A stretch of 64,000 nt of DNA from Kangiella sp. HZ709 (GTDB lineage: Bacteria; Pseudomonadota; Gammaproteobacteria; Enterobacterales; Kangiellaceae), in the NCBI RefSeq assembly GCF_009674675.1, contig NZ_WKJC01000001.1:1309031-1373030 (forward strand), read 5' to 3'. The first letter of the stretch is position 1. Each line of letters starts with the position of its first letter. Below are positions 1-8,373 of the stretch, piece after piece. A program made the position numbers and the translations under genes. The notes under the pieces were generated by a model. That model ran no database searches. It was not told the DNA's origin and was given only the letters and a program-made list of their open reading frames with translations.

Positions 1-1220
1 AGCAGAAGCGCTTAATTGATAAGTATCAAGAATTAAAAATTTTACAACCAAAAAAGATTGAAAACATCTTAGCTAATACCTACATTCTCGATCAGTTTGG
101 TAAAGACTTATTCGAACGTGATGTTCCTGAAGCTGTTTATAAACTTCGTGCATTTAACAAACGCAATCAACAGCTAGCTAAGGTAATCGATAACTCTACT
201 GGCTATTTTGGACCTGAAATTGTTTTCAATCGTGGTAAACATTATCAGCTATATCTCTCTAACAAAACTAACCAACACTTCTATACGCTAATCTCTTACG
301 TTTATCACTCTACCCCCTTTTGGACTATTTTGGCAGCATTTGGTATTAGTGGTTTTGTATGTTTTGGTTTGGCTTGGTATCTCACTCGACCGATAAACCA
401 ACTGCAAAAAGCAACTCAAGCTTTTGCTGCAGGTGATTTAGCTGCTCGCGCAAAAGACTTCATGAATAATCGCCACGATGAATTTATAGATTTGGCTGAA
501 GACTTTGACCAAATGGCAGATAAAATTAATAAAATGATTCATTCGCAAAAGCGCCTACTAAGTGATGTATCACATGAACTTCGCTCACCTCTTACTCGAA
601 TGCAAATTGCCTCAAGCTTAGCGTTTAACAATGCCAACGAAGATACTCATAAACACCTAGCAAGAATTGAATTAGAGATAGAACGACTTGACGATATGAT
701 CGGTGAGCTATTGCAAGTAGCCGCATTAGAGCGGGGACATTTCTATGAAGGTAAGTCCAGTTTTTTATTAAACGATTTAATATCTGTTTTAATCAAAGAT
801 GCTCAGTTTGAAGCAAAAGCGGCTAATAAAAGTGTGAGTTTTGCACAAGAAAAAGATATCGAATTCTATGGTTACTATGGACTTGTTGCCCGTGCGGTAG
901 AAAATATTTTACGTAACGCAATCCGTCATACAGATCCAGAAACTTCGGTCAATTTAAAACTCTTCAGTGTGGATCAAATGATTCATATACAAATTCTTGA
1001 TCAAGGTCCAGGAGTTAATCCTGAGCACATCCAAAAGATTTTTGAGCCTTTCTATCGTCCCACTGAGGCAAGAGAGAGAGCATCTGGTGGCGCTGGACTC
1101 GGCTTAGCGATCGCTAAAAGAGGTGTTGAGGCTAATGGCGGAAGCATTACTGCTGAGAATGCTAAGGATTCTGGTTTACAGCAAGGATTGAAAGTCACTA
1201 TTTCCTTGCCGATCATCTAA
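1..1220 (+). CDS. cpxA: CpxA-like sensor histidine kinase, 5' end missing
   Basis: The reading frame is open from base 3 to the TAA at 1218-1220, so the gene starts before the window. A TTG at 330 is internal: the residues before it read as a periplasmic sensor region. Visible order: periplasmic segment, a membrane helix (about 318-385), a HAMP linker starting with RPINQL, a HisKA dimerisation domain with SHELRSPL (phospho-acceptor His codon 573-575), and an HATPase domain with N box NILRNAIRH, G1 box DQGPGVN and G2 box GGAGLGLAIAK. All key kinase residues seem intact. The family autophosphorylates and passes phosphate to a response regulator, normally encoded just upstream (cpxR), outside this window. 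CpxA senses envelope stress; that assignment is from overall resemblance and is less certain than the histidine kinase call. Confidence 0.85.
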   Translation, partial: QKRLIDKYQELKILQPKKIENILANTYILDQFGKDLFERDVPEAVYKLRAFNKRNQQLAKVIDNSTGYFGPEIVFNRGKHYQLYLSNKTNQHFYTLISYVYHSTPFWTILAAFGISGFVCFGLAWYLTRPINQLQKATQAFAAGDLAARAKDFMNNRHDEFIDLAEDFDQMADKINKMIHSQKRLLSDVSHELRSPLTRMQIASSLAFNNANEDTHKHLARIELEIERLDDMIGELLQVAALERGHFYEGKSSFLLNDLISVLIKDAQFEAKAANKSVSFAQEKDIEFYGYYGLVARAVENILRNAIRHTDPETSVNLKLFSVDQMIHIQILDQGPGVNPEHIQKIFEPFYRPTEARERASGGAGLGLAIAKRGVEANGGSITAENAKDSGLQQGLKVTISLPII

Positions 1221-1228
1221 TACATCCA

Positions 1229-1285
1229 CTCTAATCTTACTGTTTCTGGTATCTCAATCGAGATTTGCAAATAGTAAGATTAGAG
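1229..1285. repeat. 13-bp perfect inverted repeat between convergent genes
   Basis: CTCTAATCTTACT at 1229-1241 is exactly complementary to AGTAAGATTAGAG at 1273-1285, with 31 bases between. It spans the gap between the convergent kinase and LysE-family genes, and the right arm lies in the last codons of the latter. There is no GC-rich stem or T run, so it is not a classical intrinsic terminator. It may act as a long-loop 3' hairpin on either transcript. Confidence 0.5.
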
Positions 1286-1904
1286 CTAAACCAATTAAGA
1301 ACACTCCTAAGATACGATCAATCCAGTAACCATAATTCCCAAAGAATCCTCTTACTTTCTGCTGACTCAATAAAAAAGACAAACTGACGAACCAAGCGCC
1401 TGTGACTATCGCCATCCAGGTACCATAAAAACCTTGAATAGCTAATGGTGTTTCACTGCTGATCAGGCTGGTGAATAATGAAAAGAAAAATACCGTAGCT
1501 TTAGGGTTTAATACATTAGTGAAAAAACCTTGGCGGAACGCTTTTACCAGTGTCATTAATTCATTGGTCGATTTAAATTGCTCGGATGTTTGTTCTGTTT
1601 TTTTTGCACCTATAGCTTGAATACCGATATAACCTAAATAAATAGCACCTGCTATTTTTATACTAGTGAAAAGCCATGGCGTGCTCTTAATTAAAGCAGC
1701 AACACCAATAAGCGCAATGGCAACATGCACAAATATAGCTAAGCCAATTCCAATGCTGGTCACTATCGCAGGTTTGCGCCCAAAGATTAGGCTCTGGCGC
1801 ATAACTATCGCAAAATCTGGACCAGGGCTTGCAACAGCTAGTATATGAGCAGTCGCAATAACTAAAAATTCTTGCCAATAATTATCAAAGATTTCATTAA
1901 TCAT
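1254..1904 (-). CDS. LysE/RhtB-family amino acid exporter
   Basis: The 216-residue protein has the LysE/RhtB pattern: a hydrophobic N-terminus with ASPGPDFAIVMRQSL near residue 26, then further hydrophobic helices, about six membrane segments in all. Family members export amino acids such as lysine, threonine or homoserine lactones through the inner membrane; the substrate here cannot be read from sequence. The ATG overlaps the TGA of the upstream DedA gene by one base, so the two are probably translationally coupled. The 3' end carries one arm of a 13-bp inverted repeat. Length is normal for the family (about 205-220). Confidence 0.85.
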   Translation of the reverse strand: MINEIFDNYWQEFLVIATAHILAVASPGPDFAIVMRQSLIFGRKPAIVTSIGIGLAIFVHVAIALIGVAALIKSTPWLFTSIKIAGAIYLGYIGIQAIGAKKTEQTSEQFKSTNELMTLVKAFRQGFFTNVLNPKATVFFFSLFTSLISSETPLAIQGFYGTWMAIVTGAWFVSLSFLLSQQKVRGFFGNYGYWIDRILGVFLIGLALILLFANLD

Positions 1905-2665
1905 CAGCTAACAAGACCCCAAATTTTCGTCATTAAATCGAGCATCAAGGTGCCGTAATCTGAAACCACTAGAAATATTACCGTGGTCGAAAAAACAATC
2001 ATCATCAAAATAAACATTACATGACGGCGTTGAGGCAAATTCTGATTGGTATTTTTAACTTTATAAGCATCAAATGCATAGCGACTTATTAACCATAATG
2101 AAACGCCCATTAATACAATGCTGCTCAGTAAAAGCCACATTTGCGTTTGTTCAAAAGTTAAGGCTGCGCCCACCAAGACACCTGGCATCAAATAGACAGG
2201 AGCCCAAATCATAGTTGCTAAAACTACTGCAGTTATGAATTTTTTTATCGGCATTGTGAGAACACCAGCCACAAGAGAAATAACCGCTCGAATTGGTCCA
2301 ATAAATTGACCGACTAATATTCCTGCAAAACCATGTTTTTTAAAAAACAGTTCCGCTCGCTCCATTAAACTTTGATGATTTTTGACCCAAGACCATTGAT
2401 GGATCCGGTCATTAAAGTGATAACCAACACCATAAGAAACTAGCTGCCCCAATACTGCGCCACTAAAACTAGCTAAACTGATCAGCCAAAAATTTAGATG
2501 GCCCGCACCTATTAGAGAGCCTACACCAACCAGTAACAGCCAACCGGGAACAGCTAAGCCTACAATAGCGAGTGACTCTAAAAAGGCAATTGCAAACACC
2601 GCCAAACCCGCCCAATGCGGGTTAGCACTAATCCAAGCTAAAATACTTTCTACTGTTTGTTCCAT
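1904..2665 (-). CDS. DedA-family membrane protein
   Basis: A 253-residue integral membrane protein of the DedA/VTT superfamily. Family marks visible are an N-terminal E-(S/T)-LA segment (FLESLAIVGLAVPGW) and the G-x(3)-G-(Q/R)-F-x-G-(P/R)-x-R motif, here GILVGQFIGPIRAVISLVAG. DedA proteins are undecaprenyl-phosphate or phospholipid translocases/flippases needed for envelope homeostasis. The C-terminal 90 residues add two predicted helices. It is the first gene of a two-gene unit with the LysE-family exporter, overlapping by one base. It is divergent from the unknown gene at 2780, with about 114 bases between them for both promoters. Confidence 0.85.
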   Translation of the reverse strand: MEQTVESILAWISANPHWAGLAVFAIAFLESLAIVGLAVPGWLLLVGVGSLIGAGHLNFWLISLASFSGAVLGQLVSYGVGYHFNDRIHQWSWVKNHQSLMERAELFFKKHGFAGILVGQFIGPIRAVISLVAGVLTMPIKKFITAVVLATMIWAPVYLMPGVLVGAALTFEQTQMWLLLSSIVLMGVSLWLISRYAFDAYKVKNTNQNLPQRRHVMFILMMIVFSTTVIFLVVSDYGTLMLDLMTKIWGLVS

Positions 2666-2719
2666 GGGCGCATCATGACCAAATTCTTTGAAAATGTCGA
2701 TAGCTGGGTAGGTTTTGCC

Positions 2720-2748
2720 TTGCTAAATAGAAATGACTCGTTTATCTT
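2720..2748 (+). promoter_or_regulatory. Candidate sigma70 promoter for the gene at 2780
   Basis: TTGCTA at 2720-2725 and TATCTT at 2743-2748 are separated by 17 bases, about 30 bases before the ATG at 2780. Spacing is optimal but both hexamers have mismatches, so this is only a reasonable candidate. Confidence 0.35.
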
Positions 2749-2779
2749 GCTTAACATATTTGATAACTAGTTAATTATT

Positions 2780-3226
2780 ATGAGCGATCAGTATAAAACT
2801 ATCATCCAGCAACGTCAGCCGCAGGAAGTGAAAATTTTTCAAAACATTCATCCTGATGTTGAGCCACCGCGTTTAGAAATCGATCAAATGAATTTGGCAA
2901 ACAGTCAAATCAATGATTACCGCTCATCAGGCGAGTTAATTCGAAGCCTGGCCAATACCATTAGACAGTGGCGCGCCAATACCCCAGCAGATGCGCAACC
3001 TGCAATAACTGCAATTTTATCTGGCGGTATGCAAGTAAATGTTACTCGTTTGGCTCAAGAATCATTCCACGGCATTCGTGTTGAAGGTCATGTCGCAGGA
3101 AATGCTTGCATGATTTTAACGCATCAGTCTAATGTGCAATTGCTATGCTATATCGAAAAGATAGCTGAAGCTGCTCCAGAGCGTAAAATTGGCTTTATCA
3201 TCGATGGTAAAGAAACAGAAGAATAA
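2780..3226 (+). CDS. Uncharacterised small soluble protein
   Basis: A 148-residue protein without signal peptide or membrane helix. I do not recognise the family. The N-terminal third is charged and probably extended (QQRQPQEVKIF...). The middle has an amphipathic stretch with RSSGELIRSLANTIRQWR. The C-terminal half looks like alternating strands and a helix (ITAILSGGMQVNVTRL, FHGIRVEGHVAG, NVQLLCYIEKI, RKIGFIIDG), suggesting a small alpha/beta domain. It is monocistronic: a candidate promoter lies upstream and a strong bidirectional hairpin terminator follows. The clean context suggests a real, expressed gene; no function is proposed. Confidence 0.75.
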   Translation: MSDQYKTIIQQRQPQEVKIFQNIHPDVEPPRLEIDQMNLANSQINDYRSSGELIRSLANTIRQWRANTPADAQPAITAILSGGMQVNVTRLAQESFHGIRVEGHVAGNACMILTHQSNVQLLCYIEKIAEAAPERKIGFIIDGKETEE

Positions 3227-3251
3227 TACTAAAAACTATTCAGCAGACCAT

Positions 3252-3287
3252 AAAGTAAAAGCTATCCAACAGGATAGCTTTTACTTA
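3252..3287. terminator. Bidirectional intrinsic terminator
   Basis: A 14-bp perfect stem (3254-3267 with 3272-3285) around the loop AACA, built on AGCTATCC/GGATAGCT and flanked by A-rich and T-rich arms. It sits between convergent genes and overlaps the stop codon of the minus-strand gene, so it can serve both. Confidence 0.8.
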
Positions 3288-3902
3288 AATAACTTTTTGA
3301 TAACCTTCAAACTGCTCATCATCGGTCATATCTTGATTCACTAATAAAACCGTCATGCCTGTGGCTTTACCAAGCTGATAAATTTCTTCTTGCAGTTCAT
3401 TCTCGTCTACCACGTATTCAGTGGTAACGCAGACGTGCGAGCTCATTTGAGGTTTTCCACTAGCATCCATTTTGATAGAGTCTTGCATCGACTCAACCAC
3501 TAAACGTTGACGATTAAGCCATTGCATAAATTTAATTTTAAATTCAGCGTTTTCAGGCCCCCACACTTCAAACTCAAAACGCATTTGTTCATTGATTCTT
3601 TCGCTTTGTTCGAGACTTAAAATTTGAGTATCAAAGCGAACACTGTAAGAAGTTAAACTATCTAAACAAGAAATGAAGGGCTTAAGGTACATATGATTAA
3701 TGCCGATTTTCATCAACCCTGTGAACTGTAAACCCACTCGATGAAAATGATTAGACAGGAAAACGCCTTTGAAACGACGAAGAATTTCAGAAATGGTCAA
3801 CAAAATATCTTCATGTTCCGTTCCATGAATGGTCAGCAATAACTCTTTATCAAGCTTCAATGACGAGTTTTCCCCTAACTCTTCCCCATGCTTATAAGCC
3901 AT
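3285..3902 (-). CDS. GcvR-like tandem ACT-domain protein
   Basis: I place the start at the ATG at 3900-3902 (205 residues, MAYKHGEEL...). The longer frame to 4001 adds a Cys-rich segment that looks non-coding. Neither start has a clear ribosome-binding site. Residues about 18-85 (LLLTIHGTEHEDILLTISEILRRF, then a strand with GLQFTGLMKIG) and about 105-185 (MRFEFEVWGPEN..., HVCVTTEYV) look like two ACT-type beta-alpha-beta folds. This is the arrangement of GcvR, which controls the glycine cleavage operon by binding GcvA. The similarity is at fold-pattern level only, so a general ACT-like regulatory role is safer. It ends in a shared terminator with the gene at 2780. Confidence 0.55.
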   Translation of the reverse strand: MAYKHGEELGENSSLKLDKELLLTIHGTEHEDILLTISEILRRFKGVFLSNHFHRVGLQFTGLMKIGINHMYLKPFISCLDSLTSYSVRFDTQILSLEQSERINEQMRFEFEVWGPENAEFKIKFMQWLNRQRLVVESMQDSIKMDASGKPQMSSHVCVTTEYVVDENELQEEIYQLGKATGMTVLLVNQDMTDDEQFEGYQKVI

Positions 3903-4089
3903 TTTATTATACCGAGTATTTATTATATGCAGGCTTAAAATACAAGATTTATCTTTGAAATTCAAGCACCTAGACCCTATGTAACTCACATATTCAAACA
4001 ATTGTTAAAATTTTTGTGCTTGATTGTTAATTCTTATCATTGAAGTTACTATAGTTATAGCAATTACTATCGCAAAGGAGTCTCTTAAG

Positions 4090-4911
4090 ATGCGTTTAAC
4101 CTTCATCAGTCTATTAGTTTTACTCACTTCGGCATGCGCCACCTCGCCCACAGGTAAGAGCTTCGTCAAAATTTTTCCCGATAGCCAAATGAATCAAATG
4201 GGCGCTGCAGCATTTACGTCCATGAAGAAAAGCCAAAAAGTCGATCAGTCTCCTAAAAGCAATCGTTACGTTCAATGTATCGTAGACGCACTTATCCCAG
4301 AACTCTTGGTAGAAGACAAGCGAGTTTATGGTAACAAGGCTCGCATGCATCGAACATCATGGGAAGTTAGTGTTTTTGAAGAACAAACACCTAATGCTTT
4401 TGCTTTACCCGGTGGAAAAATTGGCGTGCATACTGGGATGTTCAAAATTGCTAGTTCGACTGATATGCTTGCTTCTGTCATCGGACATGAAATAGGCCAT
4501 GTATGGTCAGAGCATGGCAATGCTCGGATGTCGAATCAATTTTTAGGCAATACAGCACTACAATTAACCGCAATATTAGGCGGTACTGATACTCGACAAA
4601 AACAGGAAGTGCTAGGGTTACTTGGAGTAGCCACTCAAGTTGGGGGGCTTAGCTTTAGCCGTCAACACGAATCAGAATCCGATGATATCGGCCTTACTTT
4701 AATGGCGCGTGCTGGGTTCGATCCAAGAGCTAGTGTCACCGTATGGCAAAATATGTCTCGTTTATCACAAGGTCGTAAACCGCCTGAATTCCTTTCTACC
4801 CACCCTTCCAACCAAACTCGTATTAACGATTTAAATAGGAAGATGCCAAAGGCGTTGCAGTTATATCAAGAGGCTAGAGCTCAGGGCAAAAGACCTAACT
4901 GCCGACTTTAA
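4090..4911 (+). CDS. M48-family lipoprotein metalloprotease (LoiP/YcaL type)
   Basis: The start is the ATG at 4090, nine bases after AAGGAG at 4075-4080. A longer frame from 4024 has no such site and would bury the signal peptide. The 273-residue product begins with a lipoprotein signal ending in the lipobox LTSAC, so it should be anchored on the periplasmic side. The zinc motif HEIGH is at about residues 133-137 and the third ligand Glu is near residue 196 in HESESDDIGL. The Ser/Gly-rich segment and C-terminal STHPSNQTRI are typical of LoiP/YcaL-like M48 peptidases, which degrade or process outer-membrane and periplasmic proteins. All catalytic residues are intact. It is followed by a strong terminator and is probably monocistronic. 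Confidence 0.88.
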   Translation: MRLTFISLLVLLTSACATSPTGKSFVKIFPDSQMNQMGAAAFTSMKKSQKVDQSPKSNRYVQCIVDALIPELLVEDKRVYGNKARMHRTSWEVSVFEEQTPNAFALPGGKIGVHTGMFKIASSTDMLASVIGHEIGHVWSEHGNARMSNQFLGNTALQLTAILGGTDTRQKQEVLGLLGVATQVGGLSFSRQHESESDDIGLTLMARAGFDPRASVTVWQNMSRLSQGRKPPEFLSTHPSNQTRINDLNRKMPKALQLYQEARAQGKRPNCRL

Positions 4912-4924
4912 TGATGCGATTAAG

Positions 4925-4952
4925 AAAAAACCGAGCATAAGCTCGGTTTTTT
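4925..4952. terminator. Bidirectional intrinsic terminator
   Basis: A 12-bp perfect stem (4925-4936 with 4941-4952), six A then CCGAGC, loop ATAA, GCTCGG then six T. It lies between the convergent M48 protease and glutathione S-transferase genes and works in both directions. Confidence 0.9.
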
Positions 4953-4971
4953 ATACCTAAAGATAAGTTTT

Positions 4972-5640
4972 TTAACTCGCGAGCTGGACTAAGTAGCCAT
5001 CACGCTCGTAGTAAGCTTCGTTATAGAGCTCTTCAAAATCCTCAACTACCGAGTTTTTTACCGCATCCAAGGACAACATATTCTCACGCCACTTTAATAG
5101 CTTTCTGAAATCTTCCAATGAATCTTCACCTGTTTCATCAGCCAAAATTTGACTCCGCATTAGAAACGGTGCAAATGCCGAATCCACTAAACTAAAACTA
5201 TCACCTGAGAAATAACCTTTATCATCAACTTGCTGCTCTAGATGAGCCAGTTTCTTCGCCAAATCCGATTGAATTTGACGGAAAGTTTGTTCACGTCTAG
5301 CTTGAGTCAATTGGTGCTGAGCGTTATTAATGCTACTACTAAACTCTATCCAAGCTCGGTGTTGAGCTTTTTCCAATAGATCTTTTGGCAGCATACTTTC
5401 ACCATAAGATTCATCTAAATATTCATTAATAACTGCTGACTCAAATAAAACCTCTTCGCCAACTCGCAACAAAGGCACTTTGCCAAGCGGAGAAATATTC
5501 AAAAACCAATCAGGTTTTTTAGATAACTCAATATACTCAATGGTGTAATCAATTTTCTTGTGCAGCATAGTAATTACCGCTCTTTGCACAAAAGGGCAAA
5601 GTTTAAAACTGACTAATATAGGTTGATCGATTTTGCTCAT
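4972..5640 (-). CDS. Glutathione S-transferase family protein
   Basis: A 222-residue two-domain GST. The N-terminal thioredoxin-like domain (about 1-80) carries a CPFVQR motif with Cys15, then KVPLLRVG with the cis-proline and the glutathione-contacting E-S-A motif in VLFESAVINEYL. The C-terminal all-helical domain follows. A cysteine in the active-site position points to an omega/beta-like or SspA-like member (thiol transferase or stress protein) rather than a classical conjugating GST. The substrate cannot be told. It sits alone between two terminators, convergent with the M48 protease gene. Confidence 0.85.
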   Translation of the reverse strand: MSKIDQPILVSFKLCPFVQRAVITMLHKKIDYTIEYIELSKKPDWFLNISPLGKVPLLRVGEEVLFESAVINEYLDESYGESMLPKDLLEKAQHRAWIEFSSSINNAQHQLTQARREQTFRQIQSDLAKKLAHLEQQVDDKGYFSGDSFSLVDSAFAPFLMRSQILADETGEDSLEDFRKLLKWRENMLSLDAVKNSVVEDFEELYNEAYYERDGYLVQLAS

Positions 5641-5712
5641 AATAATAAGTAGAGAGCTAATTTGTAATTAATGTAAATCTAATTGTTTTGAAATGCAACT
5701 AAGCTTGTGAAT

Positions 5713-5738
5713 AAAAAAGCGACTTGAAAGTCGCTTTT
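5713..5738. terminator. Bidirectional intrinsic terminator downstream of slyD
   Basis: A 10-bp stem AAAAGCGACT (5715-5724) / AGTCGCTTTT (5729-5738) with loop TGAA. It lies a few bases beyond the slyD stop, with an A run (T run on the minus strand) after it in the slyD direction. Confidence 0.85.
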
Positions 5739-5743
5739 AAATC

Positions 5744-6226
5744 TTAATGGTGATGACCGCCCTCACCATGCACATGGCCATGAGCAATTTCTTCCTCACT
5801 TGCTGCGCGAACTTCTTTAATAGTGACATCGAAATGTAGTTCAATGCCTGCCAATGGATGATTACCATCAACAGTAACCATTTCATTTTCTACTTTAGTT
5901 ACTGTGATTAATTGTGGGCCATTCGGAGATTCAGCGTGAAACTGCATACCAGCTTCAACTTTATCTACGCCTTGAAATGCGGTTAAAGGAACTTCTTTAA
6001 CAAACTCTTCATTATATTGACCATAAGCATCATCTGGTGAAATGGCTACATTTAACTGATCGCCAGCAACTTTTCCCATTAATGCACTTTCTAAGCCAGG
6101 CACAATATTATGGAAGCCGCATAAGAATGCCAACGGTTCAGTACCTTCAGAAGTATCAATCATTTGACCTTCCGCACTTTTAACTGTGTATTCAATAATG
6201 GCAACTTTGTTTTTTTCAATTTGCAT
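5744..6226 (-). CDS. slyD: FKBP-type peptidyl-prolyl isomerase SlyD
   Basis: A 160-residue SlyD-type FKBP. The FKBP core (about 1-65 and 130-145) flanks an insert-in-flap chaperone domain. Recognisable segments are EYTVKSAEG, the PPIase motif GLESALMGKVAGD and the SPDDAYG turn, with VDGNHPLAG re-entering the FKBP core. The C-terminus is short and His-rich (HGHVHGEGGHHH), the nickel/zinc-binding tail, but without the Cys-rich extension of E. coli SlyD (196 residues). It should act as a cytosolic folding helper and metal (Ni) chaperone. It stands alone, with its own terminator and about 200 bases upstream where I found no convincing promoter. Confidence 0.93.
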   Translation of the reverse strand: MQIEKNKVAIIEYTVKSAEGQMIDTSEGTEPLAFLCGFHNIVPGLESALMGKVAGDQLNVAISPDDAYGQYNEEFVKEVPLTAFQGVDKVEAGMQFHAESPNGPQLITVTKVENEMVTVDGNHPLAGIELHFDVTIKEVRAASEEEIAHGHVHGEGGHHH

Positions 6227-6425
6227 AATCTACTCGCTCTAAATCATTTCGTTAATTAATCTACTAAGGATACCGTTTAAAATTAGGTCTTTTGGATTAG
6301 AACGAGGCATTTGATTTTCCATTGGCAATGTTACAAGTTCTGCCTGATTTTAAAACAAATAGCTAAGTTATCATTCAAAAAATAATTTTAAGAAGTTTTT
6401 ATCTAGCTCTTTTTAAGAGACTTAT

Positions 6426-7403
6426 CTAAGAAACCTTATTTCCTGCTGCTTGCTGATCTGCATGGTATGAAGATCTCACCATTGGACCACTTGCCACATT
6501 TGTGAAGCCAAGCTCTTCAGCAATTTTACCTAGCTCATCAAATTCTTTTGGTGGCATAAAACGCATCACAGGGTGATGGAATTTACTCGGCTGTAAGTAT
6601 TGGCCCAGCGTAAGCATATCAACGCCATGAGCTCTTAAATCTTTCATGACTTCAATAATTTCTTCATTGGTTTCACCAAGACCGATCATTAAACCAGACT
6701 TAGTTGGAATACCCGGATAGCGCTCTTTAAACTGCCTCAGTAAATCCAAAGACCATTGATAATCAGCGCCGGGGCGAGCTTGCTTATATAATCTTGGTAC
6801 AGTTTCCAAATTGTGGTTAAACACATCTGGCAACCCATCGCTCATTAAGTCTAAAGCTTTTTCCATACGGCCACGGAAATCCGGAACCAAGACCTCAATT
6901 TTCAAACCTGGATTTTGTTCACGCGCAACTCTAACGCACTCTGTGATATGAGCAGAACCACCATCTCGCAAGTCATCACGGTCAACTGAAGTGATAACTA
7001 CATACTTTAATCCCATCGACTTTACTGAATCCGCTAAGTTTTGCGGTTCTTCTGGATCAAGCGCTAATGGACGACCATGCGCAACATCGCAGAAAGGGCA
7101 GCGACGAGTACAAATATCACCCATGATCATGAAAGTAGCGGTCCCATGGCCAAAACACTCAGGTAAATTAGGGCAAGAAGCTTCTTCACAAACTGTATGC
7201 AGTTTTTTACCTCTCAGCATTTCTTTAATTTTGGTGATTTGATTTCCATTAGGAAGGCGCACTCGAATCCAATCCGGTTTTCGCGGCATTTCTTCGGTAG
7301 GAACAATCTTAACAGGAATACGGGCCATCTTATCTTCAGCACGCATTTTCTCACCAGGAATGACCTTGCCAGTCACTCGCCCTCTTTTTACTTGATCGGA
7401 CAT
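6426..7403 (-). CDS. lipA: Lipoyl synthase LipA
   Basis: A 325-residue radical SAM enzyme that inserts two sulfurs into octanoyl groups on lipoyl domains. The auxiliary cluster ligands are Cys72, Cys77 and Cys83 (C-x4-C-x5-C). The radical SAM cluster ligands are Cys98, Cys102 and Cys105 in CTRRCPFC. The C-terminal RSSYH motif at about 310-314 supplies the serine ligand of the auxiliary cluster. All are present and the length matches the family (321 in E. coli). It is the last gene of the long minus-strand block, 23 bases downstream of lipB, which makes its substrate. Confidence 0.98.
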   Translation of the reverse strand: MSDQVKRGRVTGKVIPGEKMRAEDKMARIPVKIVPTEEMPRKPDWIRVRLPNGNQITKIKEMLRGKKLHTVCEEASCPNLPECFGHGTATFMIMGDICTRRCPFCDVAHGRPLALDPEEPQNLADSVKSMGLKYVVITSVDRDDLRDGGSAHITECVRVAREQNPGLKIEVLVPDFRGRMEKALDLMSDGLPDVFNHNLETVPRLYKQARPGADYQWSLDLLRQFKERYPGIPTKSGLMIGLGETNEEIIEVMKDLRAHGVDMLTLGQYLQPSKFHHPVMRFMPPKEFDELGKIAEELGFTNVASGPMVRSSYHADQQAAGNKVS

Positions 7404-7426
7404 ATGTTCTCTTAATTAGTAGTCAG

Positions 7427-8086
7427 CTAGTCGCTGGATTCTAAGCCAACTTGCTCAAGGCGCTTAGTATAACCCAATTTTTCACACAATTGATCGATAA
7501 GATCTGGCTTTATCCGCTCTAGATCTTGCGGACCGCCTTTATCTTTTATTTGAGTCATGATCATTCCCTGATAACCACAAGGGTTAATTCTGGCGAATGG
7601 CTCTAAATCCATATTCACATTTAGTGCTAAACCATGAAATGATTTTCCTTTGCGGATGCGTAAACCTAATGAGCATATCTTCTCATCTTCAGTATAAACA
7701 CCTGGCGCATCTGCTCTTGGTGTAGCCTCTATGCCGTAAATAGCCAACATATCCACAATCGCATTTTCAATTGCAGAAACCAGATCTCTTGGCCCCATAT
7801 TTTTGCGACGTAAATCTATCATGAAATACGCGACCTGCTGTCCAGGACCATGGTAAGTGACTTGACCACCTCTATCCACTTGAACTACAGGGATCTCGCC
7901 AGGAAATAATAAATGCTCAGCTTTACCGGCTTGTCCCTGAGTAAACACAGGATCATGTTCAACTAACCAAATCTCATCCATTACCGACTCATCTCGCTCG
8001 TCGGTTAAGGCCTGCATTGCTTTCCAAACAGGCACGTAGTCGTGACGACCCAGCTCTCGAATAATGACACTATTTTCTATCGACAT
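7427..8086 (-). CDS. lipB: Octanoyltransferase LipB
   Basis: Transfers octanoyl from acyl carrier protein to lipoyl domains, giving LipA its substrate. I choose the ATG at 8084-8086 (219 residues) because it puts VIIRELG at the same distance from the N-terminus as in E. coli LipB. A GTG at 8104, overlapping the ybeD stop, would add six residues and cannot be excluded. Family signatures are [24 protein letters not shown], the catalytic lysine in [12 protein letters not shown] with SFHGLALNV, and the acyl-accepting cysteine in INPCGYQGM. It lies between ybeD and lipA in the standard order. Confidence 0.97.
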   Translation of the reverse strand: MSIENSVIIRELGRHDYVPVWKAMQALTDERDESVMDEIWLVEHDPVFTQGQAGKAEHLLFPGEIPVVQVDRGGQVTYHGPGQQVAYFMIDLRRKNMGPRDLVSAIENAIVDMLAIYGIEATPRADAPGVYTEDEKICSLGLRIRKGKSFHGLALNVNMDLEPFARINPCGYQGMIMTQIKDKGGPQDLERIKPDLIDQLCEKLGYTKRLEQVGLESSD

Positions 8087-8103
8087 AATTCTCTGAGCCT
8101 TCA

Positions 8104-8373
8104 CTATAGGGTCATTTTCACGCCATCTACGGTGAAAACATCTTGATATAAAGCATCAACCTGCTCTTTACTAGTCACCTGAATATTAAACGATAAAGAA
8201 ACATAGTTTCCATTTCGACTTGGCTGTGATTTTGGCAAATTATTAGTGGGAACATGCCGATTAACTACCTGCAACACTTCAAGGTCAATCCCGTCTCGAT
8301 TAACAGCCATGACTTTAAAGCATATGTCAGCGGGGAACTCCCACAGTTTATCTCTATCGTAATTTTGATTCAT
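8104..8373 (-). CDS. ybeD: DUF493/UPF0250 family protein YbeD
   Basis: An 89-residue small alpha/beta protein of the UPF0250 (YbeD) family, with the typical [13 protein letters not shown] start and [20 protein letters not shown] core, an ACT-like fold. The role is not firmly known; it is conserved next to lipB and is suspected to regulate lipoate metabolism. Its ATG overlaps the TGA of the upstream aminotransferase gene by four bases (ATGA), so the two are translationally coupled. The lipB coding region begins just after or overlapping its stop. Confidence 0.93.
   Translation of the reverse strand: MNQNYDRDKLWEFPADICFKVMAVNRDGIDLEVLQVVNRHVPTNNLPKSQPSRNGNYVSLSFNIQVTSKEQVDALYQDVFTVDGVKMTL

Noticed and set aside
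330-1220. Sensor kinase gene starting at the TTG at 330
   Set aside because: The frame is open back to base 3 and encodes a periplasmic segment before the membrane helix, so the TTG is internal and the gene is cut by the window edge.
1666-1878. Small frames on both strands inside the LysE-family gene
   Set aside because: Shadows of the real gene; no ribosome-binding site and odd composition.
3903-4001. N-terminal extension of the GcvR-like protein
   Set aside because: The extra 33 residues are Cys/Asn-rich, unlike the rest, with no ribosome-binding site.
4040-4070. Promoter for the M48 protease gene
   Set aside because: TTGAAG and TATAGT/TACTAT do not have acceptable spacing.
6410-6422. 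Terminator after lipA
   Set aside because: Only a 5-bp stem (CTCTT/AAGAG) and no T run follows on the minus strand.
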